A stretch of 64,000 bases of DNA from an uncultured Porticoccus sp. (GTDB lineage Bacteria > Pseudomonadota > Gammaproteobacteria > Pseudomonadales > Porticoccaceae): the NCBI RefSeq assembly GCF_913061305.1, contig NZ_CAJXST010000005.1:186001-250000 (forward strand), given 5' to 3'. Below, in pieces: positions 27,580 to 37,371 of the stretch; positions within the stretch are counted from its first letter, which is position 1; every line of letters starts with the position of its first letter. The translations under genes and the position numbers were made by a program. The notes beneath the pieces are model-generated. The model searched no databases and was not told the origin of the DNA. It was given only the letters and a program-made list of their open reading frames with translations.

Positions 27580-27619
27580 GGAAGCGGCGGGAGGCTATTT
27601 GCCTCCACAAGCCGCTTCC
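27580..27619. repeat. Long nested stem-loop between gdhB and rmf
   Basis: GGAAGCGGC (27580-27588) pairs with GCCGCTTCC (27611-27619), and inside it GGAGGC (27590-27595) pairs with GCCTCC (27601-27606). The structure lies 34 bases after the gdhB stop and 60 bases beyond the rmf stop on the other strand. It has no T-run on the plus strand, so it may protect transcript 3' ends. Confidence 0.5.
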
Positions 27620-27621
27620 TG

Positions 27622-27639
27622 AGTCCGGTCAGGACTTTT
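27622..27639 (+). terminator. Weak terminator-like hairpin after gdhB
   Basis: AGTCC (27622-27626), five-base loop, GGACT (27632-27636) and then T residues to 27639. The stem is short; together with the larger stem-loop just before it, it could end gdhB transcription. Confidence 0.35.
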
Positions 27640-27678
27640 CAGGGGGACAGTGCCCCGTTAGGGAAAATGGGTAGAAAT

Positions 27679-27885
27679 TTACAGGTTGCTGACTTTCTGC
27701 TGAACGGCCTGTTCCTTGTAGCCGCTCCAGTTATCTTCACGACCTTCCCGCCAACCGTTGCACCAGTCCTGAGCCAGTGTGGTTTCTTCTGAGTGAGGAC
27801 ATAGTGTCTTGTTTCGGCCATGGTAGCCTGCTTGGTAACCTTTGATGAAAGCGCGGTGGGAGGAATCTCGTTTTTGTCTTTTCAT
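27679..27885 (-). CDS. rmf: Ribosome modulation factor
   Basis: Rmf binds 70S ribosomes in stationary phase and drives their dimerisation into inactive 100S particles. The 68 residues begin MKRQKRDSSHRAFIKGYQAGYHGRNK, almost identical in plan to E. coli Rmf (MKRQKRD, RGYQAG, GR). CPHSEETTLAQDWCNGWREGRED is the conserved second half. An in-frame GTG ten codons upstream is possible, but the ATG at 27883-27885 has CAGGAG ten bases before it and gives the family N-terminus. The last 12 or so residues extend beyond the E. coli protein. A hairpin lies in the leader. Confidence 0.95.
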   Translation of the reverse strand: MKRQKRDSSHRAFIKGYQAGYHGRNKTLCPHSEETTLAQDWCNGWREGREDNWSGYKEQAVQQKVSNL

Positions 27886-27911
27886 ATGACATGAACTCCT
27901 GATTTCTAGGG

Positions 27912-27933
27912 CCACTTTCTGTGATTAAAGTGG
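27912..27933 (-). promoter_or_regulatory. Perfect inverted repeat in the rmf leader
   Basis: CCACTTT (27912-27918) and AAAGTGG (27927-27933) are exact inverted repeats with an eight-base loop. The repeat ends 26 bases before the rmf ATG and about 10 bases before its Shine-Dalgarno sequence. A TTGACA on the minus strand lies farther upstream, near 27980, so the repeat is probably transcribed. It could be an operator or an RNA stability element, relevant because rmf mRNA is known to be long-lived in E. coli. Confidence 0.45.
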
Positions 27934-28104
27934 TTTGCTGGTTTTTCTGTCTAGCCCTTCCATCACACCAAAAGTTGTCAACGCTGTCGAAGATTTTATT
28001 TGTCTATAAGTAGTAGTTTTTAATTCCCTTATGTAATCAATCGATTTTGTGTTTCCATTGCTCTCCTGATATGACGGCTTGATTCGTGGGTTGGAACATT
28101 TTTT

Positions 28105-30264
28105 ATGGGTATGTGGTTTGCCAGTTGTCCGAAAGGACTTGAATCCCTGTTGGCCAGTGAACTGACCTCGCTGGGTGCGGAAAAAACCCGGGAGACAGTG
28201 GCGGGTGTTTATGTGGAGGGCACACTGGCATTCGCTTATCGGGCCTGTTTGTGGTCACGTCTGGCCAATCGGGTGCTCCTGCCCCTGGAGAAGTTTGAAG
28301 TCAGCAGTGCCGATGATCTGTATCGCGGCGTCAGATCGATTCCCTGGGAAATGCATCTGACCCCCCGACAATCCATCGCGGTTGACTTTATTGGTACCAA
28401 CGATGCCATCAGGCACACCAAATTTGGTGCCCAGCAGGTCAAGGATGCGATCGTCGACCAGCTCCAGGATTGTTTCGGTGAACGGCCGGATGTGGATCTG
28501 CAAAACCCGGATCTGCGGATCAATGTGCGGTTGGCGAAGGATGCTGTCACCGTCAGCCTCGACATGTCCGGCGGCAGCCTGCACAAGCGGGGCTACCGTG
28601 TGGCCATGGTGCCGGCACCGCTGAAGGAAAATCTGGCCGCAGCCCTGTTGTTACGGGCGGGTTGGCCGGAGATCGCGGCACGGGGTGGCGCGTTGATTGA
28701 TCCCCTGTGCGGCAGTGGCACGTTTTTGATTGAAGGTGCGATGATGGTCGCCGATATGGCCCCCGGGCTGATTCGGGAACGATTTGGTTTCCACGGCTGG
28801 GCGAAGCACGATGACACATTGTGGCAAGACATCAGGCAGGAGGCGCTGGTTCGCTGCGAGGCAGGCCTGTCCCGCGAGATACCTGAAATCCGTGGCTATG
28901 ACAAGGATACCCGGGCCGTAAGTGCAGCCCAGGAAAATATTGCCTGTGCGGGATTGGAAAAGTGGGTGCGGGTCATGGCGAAACCCATCGAGGCGTTCAA
29001 AAAGCCCACACACCGTGAAACGGGAGATGGACTGATTATTTGCAATCCCCCCTACGGTGAACGCTGGGGCGAGATGGAAGAATTAAAACCGCTCTACCAG
29101 ACATTGGGTGAAGTGGCTAAAAGGGAATGCCCCGGCTGGCGTATGGCGGTGATTACCGGTAATACCGAGTTGGCCGGCGAGCTGCGTTTGCGCGCCGACA
29201 AGAAGTACCAGTTTTTTAACGGCACGATTCCCAGTCAGCTATTGCTCTTTCAGCTTCGGGAGGCTGATGACCGGAACCCGCAGCCGCGCTCCGAAGAGTC
29301 TGCAGCGGCGCTTGGTGAAGGCGCGCAGATGTTTGCCAATCGGCTGAAAAAAAATGCCCGAAAACTGGCGGGCTGGCTGAAGGCTTCAGGGGTGAGCTGT
29401 TACCGTCTGTACGATGCGGATATGCCGGAGTATGCCGTGGCTATCGATGTCTATCAGGACGCCATCCATGTGCAGGAGTACGCCCCACCCATCACTGTTG
29501 ATGAGGCGAGCGCCAACCGCCACCTCACCGAGATCCGTCAGGCGCTGCTATCGCTTTATCCGGAAAGCCGCGGTAAATTATTTTTTAAAGAGCGCCGCCG
29601 CCAGAAGGGTGATAACCAGTACCAGCGCCAGCCCAGCGGCTCCAGTCATAATGCGGTGCAGGTAGTCACAGAGGGTGCTGCCCGCTTTGAGGTGAATCTG
29701 TCAGATTATCTCGATACCGGCCTGTTTCTCGATCACCGACCGGTGCGCCGGATGATCGGTGCCATGGCCAGGGGCAAACGGGTGCTCAATCTGTTTTGCT
29801 ACACCGCAGCCGCCAGTGTTCATGCGGCGCTTGGCGGGGCGACAAGCAGTCTCAGCATCGACATGTCAAACAGCTATCTGGAGTGGGCCGGACGCAATTT
29901 CGCCCTGAACGGACTGGACCTGAAGCAACATCAGTTGCTGCGGGCAGATTGTCTGGAGTGGCTGGAGAGAGAGCAGGGTGCCTTTGATCTTGTGTTTCTC
30001 GATCCCCCGACCTTTTCCAACTCCAAGAAAATGGAACAGGTACTGGATATTCAGCGAGACCATGGGGCATTGATCGGGCATGCCATGGCTGTGCTGGCGC
30101 CGGGCGGTACCCTGGTGTTTTCCAATAACTTCCGTAAATTTTCCATGGATCAGGCGGTGCTGCAGAACTGGCAGGTGGAGGCGATCACCGAGCAAACCTT
30201 TGATCCGGATTTTCAGCGCGATCAGAAGCTTCACAATTGTTGGTTGATCAGGCATCCACAATGA
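28105..30264 (+). CDS. rlmL: 23S rRNA methyltransferase RlmKL
   Basis: This bifunctional enzyme makes m2G2445 (RlmL half) and m7G2069 (RlmK half) in 23S rRNA. The 719-residue protein has an N-terminal THUMP region (about 40-155), an N2-guanine methyltransferase domain with DPLCGSGTFLIEGA and NPPYGERWGE, and a C-terminal RlmK domain with VLNLFCYTAAASVHAA and DPPTFSNSK. The length and fusion match E. coli RlmL/YcbY (702). No clear Shine-Dalgarno sequence precedes the ATG. Its stop overlaps the next start (ATGA), so the two genes are coupled. Confidence 0.97.
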   Translation: MGMWFASCPKGLESLLASELTSLGAEKTRETVAGVYVEGTLAFAYRACLWSRLANRVLLPLEKFEVSSADDLYRGVRSIPWEMHLTPRQSIAVDFIGTNDAIRHTKFGAQQVKDAIVDQLQDCFGERPDVDLQNPDLRINVRLAKDAVTVSLDMSGGSLHKRGYRVAMVPAPLKENLAAALLLRAGWPEIAARGGALIDPLCGSGTFLIEGAMMVADMAPGLIRERFGFHGWAKHDDTLWQDIRQEALVRCEAGLSREIPEIRGYDKDTRAVSAAQENIACAGLEKWVRVMAKPIEAFKKPTHRETGDGLIICNPPYGERWGEMEELKPLYQTLGEVAKRECPGWRMAVITGNTELAGELRLRADKKYQFFNGTIPSQLLLFQLREADDRNPQPRSEESAAALGEGAQMFANRLKKNARKLAGWLKASGVSCYRLYDADMPEYAVAIDVYQDAIHVQEYAPPITVDEASANRHLTEIRQALLSLYPESRGKLFFKERRRQKGDNQYQRQPSGSSHNAVQVVTEGAARFEVNLSDYLDTGLFLDHRPVRRMIGAMARGKRVLNLFCYTAAASVHAALGGATSSLSIDMSNSYLEWAGRNFALNGLDLKQHQLLRADCLEWLEREQGAFDLVFLDPPTFSNSKKMEQVLDIQRDHGALIGHAMAVLAPGGTLVFSNNFRKFSMDQAVLQNWQVEAITEQTFDPDFQRDQKLHNCWLIRHPQ

Positions 30265-30503
30265 GTGACATTCTGACGCTATACAGCGGTACCCACTGTC
30301 CTCTCTGTGATCAGGCCAAGGCGCTGCTCTATCCGGTTCTCCAGGAGAAGGGTTGGCGTCTGCATGAGGTCAATATCAATGAGGATGAGGTGCTGACGGC
30401 AAAATACGGTATTCGCATCCCGGTGATTGTCACTCCGGATGGGCGTGATAAAGGGTGGCCCTTTACTGCTGGCCAGGTGCGGCGCCTGATTTCAGGCCCC
30501 TAG
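30261..30503 (+). CDS. Glutaredoxin-like protein (DUF836)
   Basis: This 80-residue thioredoxin-fold protein has the redox motif HCPLCDQA near its start and the cis-proline segment RIPVIV. It belongs to the short glutaredoxin-like DUF836 family often found next to rlmL. I place the start at 30261, where ATGA overlaps the rlmKL stop; upstream in-frame ATG codons lie inside that gene. It is probably a cytoplasmic thiol oxidoreductase; the partner is unknown. Confidence 0.88.
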   Translation: MSDILTLYSGTHCPLCDQAKALLYPVLQEKGWRLHEVNINEDEVLTAKYGIRIPVIVTPDGRDKGWPFTAGQVRRLISGP

Positions 30504-30587
30504 ACCGGGTGACAAACCCCGACCACTGCTGTCAGTGGCGGTATGTCTGGGGTATGTTGTCACTTCAGATGTCGGTTAGAGGCTGTC

Positions 30588-32234
30588 ATGCGCGGGATTA
30601 CGTTTTTCAATTCTCTTTCCACTCGTCACTTACCCAGGGATTTTGCCGGTGGGCTAACCACCGCTGTGGTTGCCTTGCCGCTGGCGTTGGCGTTTGGGGT
30701 GGCATCCGGCGCGGGACCTGCTGCGGGTGTTTACGGTGCCATTTTTGTCGGTTTTTTCGCCGCGCTGTTTGGTGGTACGCCCGCCCAGGTATCCGGCCCT
30801 ACCGGCCCCATGACGGTGGTGATGGCCGGTGTGTTTACCTCAATTCAGGCGAAACACCCGGAAGCGGGCCTGTTGATGGGCTTCAGCGCCGTGATTCTTG
30901 CCGGCATTCTCCAGATCGGCTTTGGGTTGCTGAAGTTGGGCAAGTATTTCATTCTGGTTCCCTATTCGGTTATTTCAGGTTTTATGACCGGGATAGGCGT
31001 CATCATCATCGTGCTGCAACTGGGTCCCATACTTGGGCACACGGGCACCCCTTCACTGCTGGCAACGCTGGACTATTTTCCCGAATGGCTAACAGCGATC
31101 AGCTGGCATGACCTGACATTGGGTTTGCTGGCGATCGCGGGTGTCTGTTTATGGCCCCATCGCTGGAATGTCTGGCTGCCATCGCCTCTGCTGGTGCTGT
31201 TACTCGGAACGCTTTGTGTGCTTTGGCTCCCCGAGGGGGCCGTGGCGACAATCGGTGCAATTCCCTCGGCATTTCCGTCGCTGCAATGGCCAATGTTCTC
31301 GTTGGACATGTTGGATGATCTCTTGTATGCCGCAGTCTTACTGGCTGTACTGGGTTCCATCGATTCTTTACTCACGTCACTGGTGGCCGACAACCTCACC
31401 AAACAGCAGCACGATTCCGATCGTGAATTGATCGGGCAAGGTATTGGCAATACGGTGGCCGGTTTTTTCGGCGGGTTGCCCGGTGCCGGTGCCACCATGC
31501 GCACAGTGGTCAATATACGAACGGGCGGCAAGACTGGCTATTCGGGCATTATTCACTCGCTGGTGTTGCTGGCGGTGATGCTTGGCGCGGGTCAGTACGC
31601 GGGTTATATACCCCTGGCGGTGCTGGCGGGCATTCTGATCAAGGTGGGTATCGATATCATCGATTGGCCCTACCTGCGGCGGCTTGGCAAGCTGCCTCTG
31701 GATACTGCGGCACTGATGGTGCTGGTGCTGTTCCTGACGGTTTTTGTCGATTTGATTACCGCCGTGTTGGTGGGGGTATTTTTATCCAACATGATTACCG
31801 TCGAGCGTCTGACGACTATTCAGTTGGATAATGTCCATTTTAAAAGCGGTGAGGTGACAGGGCCTGATCCGGATCCTGTCGACGAATGGCTGGCGGCTCA
31901 ACAGGGCCGGGTTGCCCTGCTCAGTCTCGCCGGTCCCCTCAGTTTTGGGGTGGGGCGGGGGTTGCGCCGTCGCCTCGCGGGTCATGTTTCTCACGAAATT
32001 ATTATTGTGGATCTGACTGGTGCCCAGCTGGTGGGTACTTCGACCGCAATGATTCTCGATGAGCTGATTCGCAACGAACAGCATCACCAGCGCTATGTGT
32101 TGCTGGTAGGCATTTCCGAACAAACCAGCGCCGACCTGAAAAGACTGGGTGCGCTGCAGTTTCTCGATGAACGGCATAGGTTTGCTGTGTTGCGCGATGC
32201 GATGGATTACATCGAGCGGGACGGACTCCATTGA
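30588..32234 (+). CDS. SulP-family anion transporter with STAS domain
   Basis: This inner-membrane transporter of sulfate, bicarbonate or similar anions is about 548 residues. It has 11-12 hydrophobic segments with the SulP signature region (GGLTTAVVALPLALAFGVASG then GPAAGVYG; later GGLPGAGATMRTVVNIRTGGKT). A C-terminal STAS domain follows from about 440 (GRVALLSLAGPLSFG; IIVDLTGAQLVGTSTA). The start at 30588 has GAGG about five bases upstream and gives a natural N-terminus; an in-frame ATG 45 bases earlier would add a cysteine-rich, unlikely leader. The substrate cannot be told from sequence. Confidence 0.92.
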   Translation: MRGITFFNSLSTRHLPRDFAGGLTTAVVALPLALAFGVASGAGPAAGVYGAIFVGFFAALFGGTPAQVSGPTGPMTVVMAGVFTSIQAKHPEAGLLMGFSAVILAGILQIGFGLLKLGKYFILVPYSVISGFMTGIGVIIIVLQLGPILGHTGTPSLLATLDYFPEWLTAISWHDLTLGLLAIAGVCLWPHRWNVWLPSPLLVLLLGTLCVLWLPEGAVATIGAIPSAFPSLQWPMFSLDMLDDLLYAAVLLAVLGSIDSLLTSLVADNLTKQQHDSDRELIGQGIGNTVAGFFGGLPGAGATMRTVVNIRTGGKTGYSGIIHSLVLLAVMLGAGQYAGYIPLAVLAGILIKVGIDIIDWPYLRRLGKLPLDTAALMVLVLFLTVFVDLITAVLVGVFLSNMITVERLTTIQLDNVHFKSGEVTGPDPDPVDEWLAAQQGRVALLSLAGPLSFGVGRGLRRRLAGHVSHEIIIVDLTGAQLVGTSTAMILDELIRNEQHHQRYVLLVGISEQTSADLKRLGALQFLDERHRFAVLRDAMDYIERDGLH

Positions 32235-32324
32235 CCGGGATAGCTGTTGCGGGAGGCGTCAAAGTGGTCATTAACAACGAGTGATAAAAGACGGTCAGCG
32301 AACAGGTCCGGATTTGACCGGAGG

Positions 32325-32789
32325 CTATTGCCCTGTGGTCAGATAAAACACATCGAGAACGGTATTTGTTGCATCCATGACTCTGAAAATACGATCATCA
32401 ATTTGTCGCAGCGACGTGCCATCCAGTGATCTGGGTAGCCGTCCCAGTAGATCCTCTGGCAGGTCCCGACTCATCAAATAAAGTTCGCGATCGAGAACTT
32501 CACCCCGTGCAACCTTCTTCTGCCAACCCGGTGGCAGCTCACCACCGCGTTCCAGTTTTTTGCGCAAACCGGGGGGCAGACTCTTCTGCTTGCCGCTGCC
32601 CTTGTGGTCGTCGCCAGAATAATCGCGGCGCAGGTACTCGCCGAACACCCGTTTTTCGGTTTCGCTAAACAGCGCATTGGCCATTATCCCGGCAGCCAGA
32701 CCGACCGATTCTGATGTGTCGCTGTAACTGACGGGGGGCATCGCCAGCAGTCCGCCGAGCAGAATAATTGATAATTTATTGATTCTCAT
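32325..32789 (-). CDS. CigR/RcnB-like periplasmic protein
   Basis: The 154-residue precursor has a signal peptide (LSIILLGGLLAMPPVSYS) and the family C-terminal half LPPGLRKKLERGGELPPGWQKK, then LPRSLDGTSLRQIDDRIFRVMDATNTVLDVF. Related proteins are RcnB, a periplasmic nickel/cobalt homeostasis factor, and Salmonella CigR. AAGGA lies eight bases before the ATG. It is the last gene of a minus-strand unit after a DmeF-type metal exporter (31-base gap), which favours a metal-related role over the CigR virulence role. That assignment is inference. Confidence 0.8.
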   Translation of the reverse strand: MRINKLSIILLGGLLAMPPVSYSDTSESVGLAAGIMANALFSETEKRVFGEYLRRDYSGDDHKGSGKQKSLPPGLRKKLERGGELPPGWQKKVARGEVLDRELYLMSRDLPEDLLGRLPRSLDGTSLRQIDDRIFRVMDATNTVLDVFYLTTGQ

Positions 32790-32820
32790 GAATTTTTTCC
32801 TTGATGGAAGTTCTGGTCAA

Positions 32821-33783
32821 TCATTTAATGCCGGACTCGGTAAGACGATTGTCCTCACAGTGGTGCACCTCAATGGTCAGATGTGAGAGCCACTTAAAGT
32901 CGGCCAGTAGTGATCTGTAATAATCCGTGGGTCTGGGGTGGTGGGTGACAAGGGATATAATCGCCGCGTAGTCGTGCTCACTGATCTTCCAGATATGGAG
33001 ATCCGTGATTTGATTGTCGGCATCCTCTTCAATGGCCCGGGTAATTCGCTCCTGATAGTAATCGCTCATGCCGCCGTCCAATAAAATCGGACTGGATTGC
33101 CGGATCAGACCGATTGCCCAGTAGGTGATAATCGCTGCACCGACAATTCCCATCACGGGGTCCAGTGCATACCAGCCGAAATACTTGGCCGACAATAACG
33201 CGAAAATGGCCAGCAACGAGGTGAGAGCATCCGCCAGTACATGCATATAGGCGGCATAAAGGTTTTGGTCGCGATGACCTTCGGCAGTCTGCTGATGCGT
33301 ATCGTCACCGTCCTGGTGCTGGTGTGAATGGTGATCTTTTAACAACAGGGCGCTAATGATATTGACCACCAGTCCCAGCACAGCCACCGCGATAGCGGCA
33401 TCGAGTTGAATCGGCTGTGGAGATGCCAGTCGCTGTAGCGACTCGACCAGCATCATCAGGGCGACAACTGCCAGCGCCACTGCACTGGCAAAGCCCCCCA
33501 GCACACCGACTTTGCCGGTACCGAAACTGAAGGCCGGATTGTCGGCATTTTTTCGGGCATAACGGTACGCAAAAATCGTAATCATAAAGGCAGCCACATG
33601 GGTGCCCATGTGCCAGCCGTCTGCCAGCAGGGCCATTGAACCAAATACCGTACCGGCAGTGATTTCCGCTACCATCGTGACGGCAGTCAGTATCAATACA
33701 TATTTGGTGCGGCGCTCGCCATGAGCGTTTGCCGTGGAAAAGTCGTGCTGGTGTTGCCAGCGATGTAAGTGTTCCTGGTGCAT
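32821..33783 (-). CDS. dmeF: Cation diffusion facilitator, DmeF-type
   Basis: This roughly 320-residue inner-membrane metal/proton antiporter has six hydrophobic segments. The metal site motifs are DGWHMGTH in helix 2 (H-x3-H as in DmeF, where other CDFs have H-x3-D) and HVLADA in helix 5 (H-x3-D). A histidine-rich loop (HHSHQHQDGDDTHQQ) separates helices 4 and 5, and the C-terminal cytoplasmic metal-sensing domain is present. DmeF proteins export divalent metals such as cobalt and nickel. I start at the ATG at 33783; an in-frame TTG lies four codons upstream, and neither has a good ribosome site. Confidence 0.9.
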   Translation of the reverse strand: MHQEHLHRWQHQHDFSTANAHGERRTKYVLILTAVTMVAEITAGTVFGSMALLADGWHMGTHVAAFMITIFAYRYARKNADNPAFSFGTGKVGVLGGFASAVALAVVALMMLVESLQRLASPQPIQLDAAIAVAVLGLVVNIISALLLKDHHSHQHQDGDDTHQQTAEGHRDQNLYAAYMHVLADALTSLLAIFALLSAKYFGWYALDPVMGIVGAAIITYWAIGLIRQSSPILLDGGMSDYYQERITRAIEEDADNQITDLHIWKISEHDYAAIISLVTHHPRPTDYYRSLLADFKWLSHLTIEVHHCEDNRLTESGIK

Positions 33784-33813
33784 AGGGGAAATCAATTCGT
33801 CAGATTGGCTAGA

Positions 33814-34383
33814 TTACTGCGGAGCGGACAGGCTGAATGCCCCTCGGATTTCGCCCAGTTGATAGCCTGTGGCGGCGTCGTCCGGGTAATGGTTTTGCAG
33901 TGCTTGTGTAACGTCTGGATCGAGCGCGCTGCCATGGCAGTTGAGGCAGAGTGGCTGAACAATCTGAGCCTTCATGTAGCGGAACCGCCCATCGACCTGT
34001 TCGGCCCGGGTCAGTTGTGCAGGCATCTCTCCTGCGGCGAGGCGAGATTCAAAGTGCAAAAGGGTATTCCGTTCCCAGTGGTCGGGTTCAGCGGATTTGT
34101 TGCGGGCCTTGAGGCTGACTCGCTTGACGGACCAGCCGGTTTCCCGACTAAGTCGATTGGCTATTTCCGGTGCCGCCGTGGCGCAGACGCTGATGGCTTC
34201 CACCGGCCCACCGGTCTGGATTGCCTCCAGCAGACGTGGTTGCAATGAGCCGGCAAACTGTTTGACGATGCTTTCCGCTTGCTGTTCGAGTGCTGATACA
34301 GGGTCACCGCCCGCATTTATCAGCGCGGGCATCGTGATAACAGCACAAAAAAATACACTCCGAAATACTGTCTTGCAAGCCAT
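33814..34383 (-). CDS. DUF3365 c-type heme protein, periplasmic
   Basis: This 189-residue protein has a signal peptide (VFFCAVITMPALINAGG), a helical domain of the DUF3365/Tll0287 type (VEAISVCATAAPEIANRLS, GWSVKRVSLKARN) and one c-type heme site, CLNCH, near residue 148. Proteins of this family bind heme c in a PAS-like fold and may sense redox state or ligands. GGAG stands seven bases before the ATG. It is the first gene of the unit with dmeF and the CigR/RcnB-like gene, with a 30-base gap to dmeF. Confidence 0.85.
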   Translation of the reverse strand: MACKTVFRSVFFCAVITMPALINAGGDPVSALEQQAESIVKQFAGSLQPRLLEAIQTGGPVEAISVCATAAPEIANRLSRETGWSVKRVSLKARNKSAEPDHWERNTLLHFESRLAAGEMPAQLTRAEQVDGRFRYMKAQIVQPLCLNCHGSALDPDVTQALQNHYPDDAATGYQLGEIRGAFSLSAPQ

Positions 34384-34495
34384 GGGCGCGCTCCATTCAA
34401 AGCTACAGTTTCTGTACCAGTTTAGCTTAATCGATCTGGCCGTCCAGAGGCGCGGGTAAATGAGTCGATCGGTATTGAAGAGGGGTGAGCAGGTC

Positions 34496-35317
34496 CTAGC
34501 TTAATCTGAAAAAACGTTTGGCCGTCACAGTGGTTTGTTCGGCGATAACGGCCGCTGATTGCTGTCGGCATCTGGCAACTTCCTCCAGTACCCAGGGCAG
34601 AAAAGCGGGCTCATTGCGACGTTTTTTGGGTCGCGGCTGCAGGGTTCTGGGCAGTAGAAAAGGGGCATCAGTTTCCAGCATCAGCCGGTTGAGTGGGATG
34701 CTGCTCACCAGTGCCTGAAGTTGCTCGCCGCGCCGTTCATCACAGATCCACCCCGTGATGCCGATATGCAGGTCCAGATCGAGATAGTTGAACAGCGCCT
34801 GCCGATCGCCGGTAAAGCAGTGGATCACGCCGTCCGGCAGCTCATCGCGGTAGTTCTTGAGGATCTCAAATTGGCGCTGGTGGGCATCCCGCTCGTGCAT
34901 GAAAACCGGCAGCTGTAATTCGATGGCCAGTTCCAGTTGTGCTTCAAAGGCCCTTTCCTGGTCACTGGGTGGGGAATAGTTGCGATTGAAGTCGAGCCCG
35001 GTTTCCCCAATAGCCACGACCTGGGGTGCCTCAGCCAGCGAGCGCAGCTGAGCGCCTGTCTCGGCGGAGTACTGCTTTGCCTCATGGGGATGGACGCCGC
35101 AGGTGCTGTAAAGCATGTCGGGGAAGTCGTCGCCGGATTGTTGGCAAAGGCTGAGCACCTGCTCACTCTCAGCCAGATTTGTGCCAGTCAGAATCAGCTG
35201 GGTGACATGGGCATCCAGTGCTCGCTGCAGCACACTCTGCCAGTCATCCTGAAAGCAGGGGTTGCTCAGGTTTACCCCGATATCGATCAGTGGCGTGCTG
35301 TTTGGCGTGTCATTCAT
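34496..35317 (-). CDS. tatD: TatD-family metal-dependent DNase
   Basis: The 273-residue TIM-barrel metallohydrolase has [13 protein letters not shown] at the N-terminus (in place of the common HxH start), the glutamate motif [10 protein letters not shown], the histidine motifs [10 protein letters not shown] and IHCFTG, and [11 protein letters not shown] at the C-terminus. TatD enzymes are 3'-5' exonucleases tied to DNA repair and turnover. Its ATG overlaps the slt stop, so it is translated together with that gene. Confidence 0.92.
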   Translation of the reverse strand: MNDTPNSTPLIDIGVNLSNPCFQDDWQSVLQRALDAHVTQLILTGTNLAESEQVLSLCQQSGDDFPDMLYSTCGVHPHEAKQYSAETGAQLRSLAEAPQVVAIGETGLDFNRNYSPPSDQERAFEAQLELAIELQLPVFMHERDAHQRQFEILKNYRDELPDGVIHCFTGDRQALFNYLDLDLHIGITGWICDERRGEQLQALVSSIPLNRLMLETDAPFLLPRTLQPRPKKRRNEPAFLPWVLEEVARCRQQSAAVIAEQTTVTAKRFFRLS

Positions 35318-37281
35318 AGCCGATGCTGTTTTTCTTTTTCCGAGAGGATGCGTGCTTCACTTTCCAGGTGGTGGGCATAGATCATGGAAAACGCCAGGAC
35401 GTTCTGTACATAGTTGCGTGTTTCCAGGAAGGGAATTGTTTCAATCCACGCATCAAAGGGCAGTGATCCCTGGCTTTTGTTCAACCAGGTGCTGACCCGG
35501 TGGGGGCCGGCATTGTAGGCAGCTGTGGCAAGAATTCGGTTGTTGTCGAAGCGCTGCAACATTTCCCGGTAATAGCGACTGCCCAGCGTGATATTGATTT
35601 CCGGCTCAAACAGCTGGTGGCTACCACGGTAGCTGATACCGTTTTTGCGCGCCGTTTCCCTGGCTGTTGCCGGCATCAGTTGCATCAATCCCTTTGCCCC
35701 GGCGCGGGATTGTACGTCCTGTGCGAGTGCACTTTCCTGGCGCGCTACGGCAAACAGCAAATGCACCGGAACACCAGTCTTGTCGGCATGACTGTAGAAC
35801 GCTTCCTTGAAAGCCAGAGGGAATCTCAGGTCGATATCATCCCAAAATCCGGCACTGATCATGCTGGTGATGGCCCCGTTGTGCCATTGCCAGCTGCTGG
35901 CAATATGGGCCGCGGTAATCCACTGCTGTTCGGTGAAATTGCGTGTGGTGTGATACCAGTCCCGACGGGCGGCCAGATAATCTTTGTGAAAGACGAATTC
36001 CCGGGTTCTGAGGATTCCCGGTTGTTTTTCCAGTTCAGCGATGTCGGTTGGGGAAACACGGGCTTTTTTGAACGCCATTGAATAGCCATTGGCGGTCCAT
36101 TCGCTGGCAAGAAAACCGTAGAAACTGCGACTGCGGGACAGTACCTGATAGGCGCTGTTTTGCTGCGGTGGTTGTTTGGCGGTGTGGTTGAGATCTGCCG
36201 CCCGGGCCCGCCAGTATAGCCAGCGATCAGTCTCCCGGAGCTGGAGCGGCATGCGTTCTATCCAGGTGAGAACACTTTGCCAATCCGCCTGACTGATAAA
36301 TTCCCGGGTACGCCATTCCAGCAGGGTCGGATCAGCAATGTCGAGATAATCAATCAGATAGTTGTCTGCAATATCAGGGTGTTCCTGGTTATAAAGACCC
36401 TTGATCAGGTCTGTCACGACCTGTTTTCTTTGCTCGTTGGTAAAGGGGTGGATCTGTTGGTAATAACTCCAGTGTTTGAGTGCAGTGGTTGCATCGGTTC
36501 TTGCCAGGTGAGTCAGTCCATGGGCAATGATGGCATGCACTTCATCACCGCTCAGTGCGTCGTTGAAATCACTGAACAATGAGTAGTTGCCTATGAGTTC
36601 GTGCTCAAGATCTACCTTCAGGAAATTCCTGGCCAACAGTTGGTAGCGATCCGACGTAAAAAAACGCTGGAGGTAGCGTGCCAGCCGGTACTGATGGTTT
36701 AGAACAGCGGCCGAGTAACGATTCCAGGCAATTTCATCAGTGATGTACTGGTTGGCAATCAGGTAATCAAAAAGTGGGTCACAGCCATTGGGCTGGGATT
36801 TCCCCACGCTCCAGAGGTTAATGGCTTCTGCCAGAAAAGGTTCCTTGTTCCCTCTGCTCAGGTTTATGTGGTGAAAATAACACTGCTGTTTCGTGCTGGC
36901 GCTGGCTGGTCGGTAATAGGCCAGAAAATCCTGTTCACGCCCCTGGCTGCGCAGGGTGTCGAGCCAGCGATAGCGTAGCCGGTTGGCCAGGGAGCTGTCT
37001 TCGTAGTTATTGAGAAAGGTCGAAACCTCACTGGTTTTCGCATGCCTCAACCGGTCGCTTAACCATAAAAATTCGATGTGCGGTTTAAGGGGGTAGTTTC
37101 CGAGGGCACTGACAAGTCTTCGGACATTGGCTTCGCTGCCCCTTGCCACTGCAATTTTGGCCTCTCGGTAGAGTGCCCGCTGTTCGTCTAAAGTCGGGCT
37201 TCCTGCAAAAGAAGTTCCGGGTAATAGCAGGCATGCTGCCAGAAAGAGTGTACCGACGACGCTGCCATGACATTTTTTCAT
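35314..37281 (-). CDS. slt: Soluble lytic transglycosylase Slt
   Basis: This periplasmic enzyme cleaves peptidoglycan to 1,6-anhydromuropeptides. The long alpha-superhelical N-terminal domain is followed by the lysozyme-like catalytic domain with the catalytic glutamate in [10 protein letters not shown] and [16 protein letters not shown], plus [14 protein letters not shown] start at the ATG at 37279-37281, which gives a clean signal peptide ([21 protein letters not shown], cleavage near SFAG). An ATG 18 codons upstream would bury it. Length (about 655) matches Slt70. It is coupled to tatD. Confidence 0.94.
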   Translation of the reverse strand: MKKCHGSVVGTLFLAACLLLPGTSFAGSPTLDEQRALYREAKIAVARGSEANVRRLVSALGNYPLKPHIEFLWLSDRLRHAKTSEVSTFLNNYEDSSLANRLRYRWLDTLRSQGREQDFLAYYRPASASTKQQCYFHHINLSRGNKEPFLAEAINLWSVGKSQPNGCDPLFDYLIANQYITDEIAWNRYSAAVLNHQYRLARYLQRFFTSDRYQLLARNFLKVDLEHELIGNYSLFSDFNDALSGDEVHAIIAHGLTHLARTDATTALKHWSYYQQIHPFTNEQRKQVVTDLIKGLYNQEHPDIADNYLIDYLDIADPTLLEWRTREFISQADWQSVLTWIERMPLQLRETDRWLYWRARAADLNHTAKQPPQQNSAYQVLSRSRSFYGFLASEWTANGYSMAFKKARVSPTDIAELEKQPGILRTREFVFHKDYLAARRDWYHTTRNFTEQQWITAAHIASSWQWHNGAITSMISAGFWDDIDLRFPLAFKEAFYSHADKTGVPVHLLFAVARQESALAQDVQSRAGAKGLMQLMPATARETARKNGISYRGSHQLFEPEINITLGSRYYREMLQRFDNNRILATAAYNAGPHRVSTWLNKSQGSLPFDAWIETIPFLETRNYVQNVLAFSMIYAHHLESEARILSEKEKQHRL

Positions 37282-37371
37282 AAAGGTTTGTTTGGTGTTC
37301 CTTGGATGGAAAGAAGTGGATTCAGCTGTGACCATGTTAGACAGGTCTTGTGAAATTAGATACTCGGATCA

